Origin: Manduca sexta
Taxonomy: Eukaryota; Arthropoda; Insecta; Lepidoptera; Sphingidae
Length of the DNA: 64,000 bases
Assembly: GCF_014839805.1 (NCBI RefSeq)
Contig: NC_051129.1
Span: 11,598,920-11,662,919 of the forward strand
Direction of reading: 5' to 3'
The notes under the pieces are model-generated. The model searched no databases, had not been told where the DNA came from, and saw nothing but the letters and a program-made list of their open reading frames with translations. Position numbers and translations under genes: made by a program. Every line of letters starts with the position of its first letter. Within the stretch, counting starts at the first letter, position 1. Positions 12,401-21,400 of the stretch are shown in pieces.

Positions 12401-15400
12401 GTACGGCGGGACTCGGAGTCGCAGTTCTGCAATCACGACTTCACTATCGACGCTCTAATTTCACTACATTCAACGAGGGACAGGTCAGCATTCAGGCCGG
12501 GAGGGGGTCAAATGGATAATTTACCGGATTAATTTTGTGATGTTGACATTAAATATAGCTAAAGGTTGTTTGTAAATATCCTTCTAAATGGTGGTGGTGA
12601 TTCTAATGTAGTTTCTGCCACGGCAGCCAATCTCACCGGAGATCATCCAACGCAGGAGATATTATAGTGCACAAGTCTGTGCTCAACAAACAAGCACTCT
12701 ATATTCCTTCACTCTTATAGTCCGGTGAGACGGCAATCCGACATGACCAGATAGAGATCAAGCGCAGGACCAACGGCATCACGTGCTTTTAGATGCACGG
12801 GGGTATCAAACCGCCAAGTTCCTGATTCCGAGCTGCGACTGAGTAATTTTTAAGATGGAAACACTCAGTCACAATTATTTTTGTCTGACTTAGGATTCGA
12901 ACCCAGGACCTCAATGCGATAGTAGTACTTGTACCGTGTAGTACAATTACAAGTACGCCACTGAGGCAGTCCTTCTAAATAATAATACACGATCTTAAAT
13001 AAGTAAATGTTGTTTTAGGAAAGATATTCATTGCATTCAAATATAAAATTATTGTTCAGTATTTATATTACAAAACACATAATATGATCATTCGTTAATT
13101 TAATAAATCAATCCCCTTTCCTATTTCTCTCCGTATAACAAAACAAAAGTAAACGTGGTAAGAATACAAAATTAAAGATCTATAGGGTCGGGGTCCCTTA
13201 ATTCCTTCTGATTACATCCCAAAGCTAGCTCAAAGCAAATTACATTGCTAACGAATCTATCTTTCGTGTTATTTTAGAAAGTATAAATTGTCACTTGTAA
13301 ATCCTACATATCTGTAATTTCCTAAATTGCTATGTTACTGAGAGTCTAGAATTTTCTGAAAAGGTCCGCTCGGACTGTCACAAAATTAATAGCTTTATGG
13401 TATGAATGGAGTTTAATTTATGAATGTGCCGTCCTTAGAAACGATCTAGACGCCGCACTATTTATTTTCCTTGTAGTTTTCGTCTATTTGTAATTTACTA
13501 AGCTTGTAACTTCATTGTGACAGGCCGCCTGTGCAACGAGACGTTAGAATAAAGCGCTTAGACAAATATTTGTTGGTTACAATTCTGAATATCGAATATT
13601 ATATCTATGGGCTATGTCATATGTTAGTGTGAGGAGTAGGATTACCGGAGGACCGTTATTTCATTTATTTTTTTGGTACCTAATCTCATACGTAGGACAT
13701 TGTAACCAGTATAACTACTGGATGTAATAAGACTTAACATCTCATGTCTTAGGATGACAGTGAAATACCAAACAATACTTTGTAATTCAAGGTGATGAAT
13801 GGTGTTTTTACTGTTTATGGGTGCTCGTATCGCTTAGTATCAGGCGAACAATTAGCTCGTCTCGTCATTCAAAGCAATAAAAAAACAACGTAGGTACGAA
13901 TTTTCTCTGGGGGGCTGTATTAAAAAAGGTCGTCAAATTTAATGACAGGCCTGCAATTTGCACCACAGAAGGCCTCTGCAAGCGCAAGGCTTTTTTAGGG
14001 CGGGCAGCGCCATCCCTTACTTTACTTACGCCTAGGCCTAATTACGATTACTCTTAAATTTTTATCTATCAATGACTACCATACCCCACCATCAGATGAC
14101 CCAGTCACTATTATGCCAGTTTCAACAAAAAAATACCCTCTTTTCAAAATGAATTGAATTTTCCGAAATAACGGCAAGCCGTGACGTCGTTTATGACAAT
14201 GCACGGCACCTGCTGGGCCGTGGTAATGCCTCGGCTATAATGAAGCCACGTGTAATGAGCACGCCTGTGTCAAATGCATTCCTCTTCGCCTCTGGTGTTG
14301 CTATATTTTATTTCTTTCTAATAATCGTGTATTTTTATTTTGAAAAGAAACGAATTTGCAGTGGCGACTTGCAGATATTCGCCGTGAAAATTAAGCCGAT
14401 ATTACCGTAGCAATTTAAAGTCTAAGAAATTTTCTACCATTCTAACAAGTTATTTAAAACTGTTTAGAATGACCAGATTTAGGTCATATCTAGTAATGTC
14501 TAACAAATCATAAAGAATCCTCAATAAGATTATAGGAGCTGATTGGCCTTCTCTTTTTTCCTTAGAGTTTTGTTGAAATACTAAATTACATTTCAATAGC
14601 TGTAGGACAGTGTTTTCTTCTGCCTAAATCCGTATAACTATAAAAAAAACCTCAAGTCTAAACTCCGAGGAGATACAAACACAGCCAAAACACCAATCCT
14701 TGCCGAGTATAACATATTGATAGTGTGAAAAAGGTAATATTTTTAATCGCGTCTACATTGGCAACACCATCGGATCCAATTTGCGGCATCCGTGTCAGCG
14801 GCACAATACCGCGTGTCGCGCTGTCACTGCAACACGGCGCGGCGACACCGCGGACCGTGGCGGCGACAATTTTTGCCACAAATATTGCGAAATTTGCTAA
14901 TTGAGCGAAATGTTTCATGTACTTTTGTTTGCTTTACTGGCTTTGCAGCATCAATAGCCTTTCTGTGAAAACTGTTTTAACTAAATGGCATCTTATTTAA
15001 ATTTGGAAATTATTTTGCGTCATTTTCTTATAATGTTGACTAATGATAAACGTCTTGCCAGTTTCAAAGGAAGTGTAACTACCCTCTAAGTCTTAAAATA
15101 GAATGTCAGACAAAGCTACGTAGTTTAGTAGAGTTTTTACTATTTATGAGCAGTGAAGCGAGCGACTTTCGTCTCGTCATTCGCATGTGAAAAGCACAAA
15201 TTAATGTTTTCTCACTCTTGTTACAGTAAAGTGAACTCAGTCAAACACCCCGTAATATTCCTTTGAAAATAATGTCAACAAGTACATTTCTCTATTATGT
15301 CGAACACTTATTTTAACCATTCGGTTTACAATCAGTAGTTTTATGACTTCTCACAGGCGTGAATCGAGGGGCGCGAGTAGGGTGCGGGACCCCCGTCGAT

Positions 15401-18400
15401 CTAGGGATGCGTTGCGGGAGACAATCAAATGCCATTAAATAAAGGGAAAATCTTTAGATACCACTGGTTATTGAATACGACATTCTTCATATTGTTATTT
15501 TAAGTGATAAGGTTAATTGATCTTTTTAATACAACTGGATGATAGGAACAAGCAGAAACCCTGATGGTAAGTGACCACATAAAGGATAGACACAAAAAAT
15601 AATTTTGAAAAAGCTATGCACTATGATAGTCGTCCTTAAAGTAGTAGGAGAGTTCTAAGGTTAATTTTATTAAGGTGGTAGCTCAAGGTCCATTTTCATA
15701 CATTTTGTTTCGGCTTTAATCTGGGTGACTAAACAAGTATTGGCAAGTAAAGAATTTAAATTCACGTCTAGTTAGTGATTAGTTCTCGCAGTTGAAAGAA
15801 AAACGTAAAAATAATTAATAATCATGGATATTTCGGCCTTTAAAATTTAATATGACGAAATTTTAAAGGCAGAAATATCCATGATTATTAATTATTTTTA
15901 CATTTTTCTTCAACTGCGAGAACTAATCACTAACTAGACGTGAATTTAAATTCTTTACTTGCCAATACTTGTTTAGTTACCCAGATTAAAGCCGAAACAA
16001 AATGTATGAAAATGGACCTTGAGCTACCACCTTAATATCTAGTATTTACACGGGCTACAATGTCCTTCTAAGTGGACCATAGTGATGATCACGCACAGTT
16101 GCTTGGTGACAATAATAAACGTATGCGCGACGTAGCAAGCAGTAGGAACCAATGGTGTTGTAGTATTAGATATAAATGAAGTGTGTATTCTTTGTGAATT
16201 ATCGTTTGTTTTAAGGGCGAAGAAAAACATCGTGAGGAAACCTGCACATCTGAGAAATTCTAAATAGGAATTTTGAGGGTATGTGAAGTCTACCAATTCG
16301 CACTAGGCCCGCGTGGTTGATCAAGGCCTAATCCCTCTCAGTAGTAGAGTAGGCCCGTGCCCAATAATGAGAAAGTATATAATACAGGGCTGATATTATT
16401 ATTAGATTACATTACGAACATTATCAACAGTTCTGTACCTTTATATTTCTAAGCCCGGCTCTGCGTTAACCCTCGGAAGTACGCGGTGTCGGTGGCACTA
16501 TTTGTTTTACGAGTGTTTTTATGAGCTGCTCGATGACCGGTGACTATCGACGTGGCCGCAACAAAGTGCGAGCGTTGCTGCACCGTCGCCACAACTAGTT
16601 TTTGTTTTAATATCACAAGTTTTAAGTGTTGAACAGTTGGTGTGTAAATAACATTATTATGGCAGACTATGTATTAGGTTCATAGGTCTCCGTAGAGAAC
16701 AGTTATAGTACATTTATTACCTGTTTTACAAGTTTGAAGTAAATTTTATTTGACATGGTATTAAACAGCTGATGTAGATAGTGACCATTTTATTACCATT
16801 TATTAGGGGGCATAGATTTAAGTGTATTTAGTCGGCTCTTACATTTATGCGATGAGTAGCATTTACGTAGGATTCGTGAAACAAGCCAAGGTTTTTTATC
16901 GTCAAGAAACTACTACTGTTCACAAACTAGACACGGATCTGTAATATCTAAGGAATTGATTAATAATGTTATAGTTGCACGGAAAAGCAACATAATAACA
17001 TCGATACGGGTATACTAAAAGTATATTAATAATTAAATCTAAATTTTAATCATAACAACAAACATTAGCAAGCCAGCAAAAAGAAAACGTTTTGTAATGT
17101 GTTTATCAAAGCGCGCGTCTAGCAAGCGGAGTGGATTCCTCCCAACGCTGTTCCTGAATACAATTAGCATTTTAACTCGACTGCTATCAAGAAATGCTTA
17201 TGCAAAAGAAAAATGTAAATCCACGTGCTCGCCTAACTGGGTTTTTGTTACGACCTGAGTTATGACGGCAAATTAGTGTTGCGACAAACAAAATTCGGAT
17301 TTAAAATTCCTTTTCAAAAATCGAATATCTACATAGGTCAGTTAATTCGAATGATTCAATTGTTATTACTTACTAGAAGATGGACAATTCATTATCTAAC
17401 GGATTTTAAAGTGAAAATTTACAGAATAGTTTTTGATAAATAAGACTAGCTACAGACTAAGTTTGTTTTTTACTATTTTATGTGTTATACCTATACTAAT
17501 TTTATGGCGTGTTAAAGTGACCGGCCGAGAAAAAACGCTCATGCGTTAACATATCCATGAACAAAACCGAATACACTTCCACAACTCATTCAAAAAGATC
17601 GAATGGAACGAAATATTCGACACATTCCTAGGTAAGTAAAAAGTAAATAATTGAAACGGAATTGTGCGTTGTCGCGGCGGGCTGCGGCGGGCTGTGTATT
17701 GTTCCGGCGACCATTGTTCGTGCCATCTGAATCGCGTGCGGTTTCGCCGTTAGCTCCGCCATTTTCTTCATATTTCATTATATGTTTTTTTCGTTAAGTT
17801 CCGCGTGGACTGTAATGCTCAAGTTACTTTGAAGAGTGTATAGTGTTAGGGCTATTACCTAACTGACCCTGTCAACATAGAGTTGATATAGAATGGCCGG
17901 GCTGGACAGCCTGATTGCTGGATTGAGCGTCAGGGTTTTGTATTTTGACTGGCACCACGATGCATTGATGTACGATTAACATAGGTTCTGGTTGTCTAGC
18001 ATGGTTTTGAGTATTTGTTACTGTGAATGCGCAACTTGGGACATTTACAGTCTTCGCATATTCATCACTTTTTTATTAGTGTTAAAAAAATAGATACACC
18101 ATACATGCGATGCTTTGGTTCAATGGGATCTAATGGGACGATCGGCATATCGAAGCCGAATCGAATTCAAATTACCTTCGAAGTTCAAACTCCCAACAAA
18201 CGAACTATTGCATCGACAGTGGTCAGCCAAACGAGCGGTTCGCGTGTCCCCAATCATGAGCTTCCGCGCCGCGCCGATACGCGGCGCTGTACGCATTGTT
18301 TTTTGTTCGGAGTTCCACGCGCTTCGGCAAATAACTTTTCCCATTTATTCCAACAAATATGCATAGTGTTGAGCGGTTTTAACTTCGCCAACGCTGATTG

Positions 18401-21400
18401 TAACGCGTGTATTGTAAACGAACAAAGTTTGTTTTTGTATTTACGTGTACACGACACGGATACAAAGGTGAATGTTTGTAATTTCATTGCCGAGTTGACG
18501 CGCCATGTTGGATTCTAAACTTGAAACATCATGTGTGTTTCTTGTTTTAATAAGTTTGATTACATTTATTAAGTTAAACATATTTTGTCTTTGTATATTC
18601 TTGTCAATCATAGCAAAGCGAAAGGTGATGGATAGTTTTTTTTACAAACACGCTTCAAAGTTTGTAGTCAATAGACTTACATCGCCTGCTTAGGTGATTT
18701 ACTTATGCTTTCGTCAAACAGCGGACCTGGCGGGATGTTGATATGGAATATCTCATATGAATATCCCGTCGCGCTCGGCGCTCGAGTTTACATAGAGTGG
18801 CGGGCCAGCATCACGTCACCATCCCAGCCCTGCTGCTTGACAAAGGTTAGGTTTATTATTGACTTGGATCTCATTTGAAGGCCTTCACCAGGCTAGAACT
18901 TTATTTTAAGCTGATTTTCATTTCAATTGCAAAGGTTGTTTTGTCGCTTGTAGATAAACATGAAAGCCTATATTTTGTCTATTGTTTAAATCTACAGCTC
19001 GTTCGATTCCGTTATCGATTATTCGGTATTAATTCAATTATCGGGCTATTAACTCCACTTTGGCCTCTGATTGGGATCCGATTGAGGCAAATTCAAAAGC
19101 AAACTCAAATAATCTAATCGAGAAAACTGTTAAGTTTGCGGATCGTCCCTTCAGTTTCGTAATCTTACGTAATTATAAATGATTTGCGTTCCCGCTTGCA
19201 TAGAGTAACTAACCCGCTAGAATGCTTATATAGTTAAATATATAAGCACTCTAGCGGGTGTTTGGAGTTTTTATAGTAAGTGAGCAACCAAGCACCCAGT
19301 AGCGTTAATAGTAATCAACCGCTGAATTGATTTTGATAAAATATAGTATCCCGATAGGCCCTATCCTGGATTTAGCCTCAGGAATTGTGTTCATTGATAA
19401 CTCGCCATCTGAGACACTTGTTGTTAATTAGATTTTGAAATTTACGTTCTTACGTTGGAAGGTATCCGGTTCCAAGAGGCCGGCATAATTGTATCGCCTG
19501 ACGAGAGATGATCTCGGACCTATTCTATTGGACTTACCCCCCGAACCTATTTCTATTGGACCCCATTTCATTTACCATCATCAGTAGTCACTTTGGCGTG
19601 CACATAAAGAAAAGATCTCATTGCCTTTATTAGCAACCGTTTCAAAATGATTTGAACTACGTGGGTGCAATTATTAACTAACTTAATTAAAATTACCTCA
19701 AATCCATAACGAAACAAGCGAGCACTTATGGAGTAAATTTTCAGGTGCTCGCCGTCACTGAATCATCAATCACTCCTCCCTCGCACCCTCCCGTTGTAAT
19801 TAAGTACCGAATTATCCACGTGCTGGAACACTTCAAGTCGATATTGTGCAAGGAAATATGTATCCCTTTTTCACTTAAGATGGAGCCCGTAGTTAGAGAA
19901 GGTAGGAAATTTTTTGCAAGTTTCTGCATCTTGTTTTCAAGTTGCGATGTATTACACACGTTGGAATCCTTTGTTTTAATACCATTCTTTAATTAATTTG
20001 TTTTATTTTTAATAAAATTACTATCTACTACTCTATGCAAAATAAATCTAATTTAAATTAGGATATGATCATAATTGTAGGAAAATTTTAAAATTGACCA
20101 AAATAAATATTGATATTTTAATAAAAAAAAAATATATTTTTTTCTCAGGAGGCAAAACTTGGAAAATAAATTTAAAATGTTGTCTATCAGCTATCTATGT
20201 GCCTTTCATTTCATATTATTTTGGCTTTATATGATTTTACATTCAAAGAAGATCTTCATTACCTTTTACATGAATAGGTCATCAATAGCCATGAATTAGC
20301 ATAAACATATACCTCTTAAATAAAATTAAAAGTTAAAAAATAGCTAGCGGTGTGAAGTGGGGAGCGACGAAAAATGTAACAACAGAAACAGCAGTTATTG
20401 TCGATGATTGATGAGTTGCGTTCGGAACTTCGCAGATTAATCATGCAAAGTGAGCGCCTTCACGCAGATGTGGACCGCTGCGAGCTTGCTTTAGAGCATA
20501 GAAACAAATTGCAAGGACAACGTTGGTAGTAGGTGTGGAAGTTTATACTGGTTTTGATTCCTAAGTTGATTTAATATGTGTGATTTTTTAAACACGATTG
20601 ATTTCGAACTAGATATTTTGAAGCAGAGGGGCTATGGCAGGCGTGCGGCTACTTGTAATAACTAAGACAATTCCTTTCTTTAAGTTGTTTGTGAAATGTA
20701 TTAATTTATAATATTTTAAAAGTATGTGGTCCCGGCTCTATATTGATGTAGGATGGAGTCTAGAGGACGTCGGAAGGTTAGTAGTTTAAGGCACTGAAAA
20801 TTTGAAATAGGTACCTAATTTAAACAATCATTTGCACCAGTAATGAGAGATGGTAGAAAATACCTACTCGTATTACGGAATACCAACAGAGAAAGATGTC
20901 AAAAAATTCACTGATTTCTTGAAACAGAGCAACTAATCTCATAGTCTGTATATTTTGGGAAGTTATGCACAAAAAGACACTTACGCATTTGTGAGCTAAA
21001 CCTTGTATAACGTGCTTAAGCACGTTATACAAGGTTTACAATAACTTTGAAAGTCAAATAGAGGTTTACCGAAAAGTATAATCAATAGAAAGACTGCGAC
21101 CTCATTTTTACATTCATAGTTAGGAAACTGAAATAAATAAAACGGATACAATAAGTGCGGCCTCGAGGACGGTCACGGTTCAATGGAGCACTTCGACTCG
21201 CCAATAAACCCTATGCAATAACATATTCAACAAGAGAAACGATACTTCGCCGTATTGTAATAAATAATAATAAAAAAGTACAAAACTAATGCCATACATC
21301 ACGCGCGACTTCAGTGTGTAGTGAGTTATTTTTCCTATTTACCCCTAACAAACACATTCGGAAGCTCCGCCAACTTTACGCATAACTTGGCCAACTTTGC

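Noticed and set aside
17590..17778. 62-codon minus frame [11 protein letters not shown]
   Set aside because: The start looks coding-like but there is no donor after the Asn/Gly/Ala-rich part and it runs into AT-rich sequence; a plus-strand GGTAAGTA at 17630 follows a stop.
18027..18518. 163-codon plus-strand frame
   Set aside because: Overlapping frames of 83 codons on plus and 74 and 77 codons on minus cover the same bases; no domain, low-complexity ends and no splice context.
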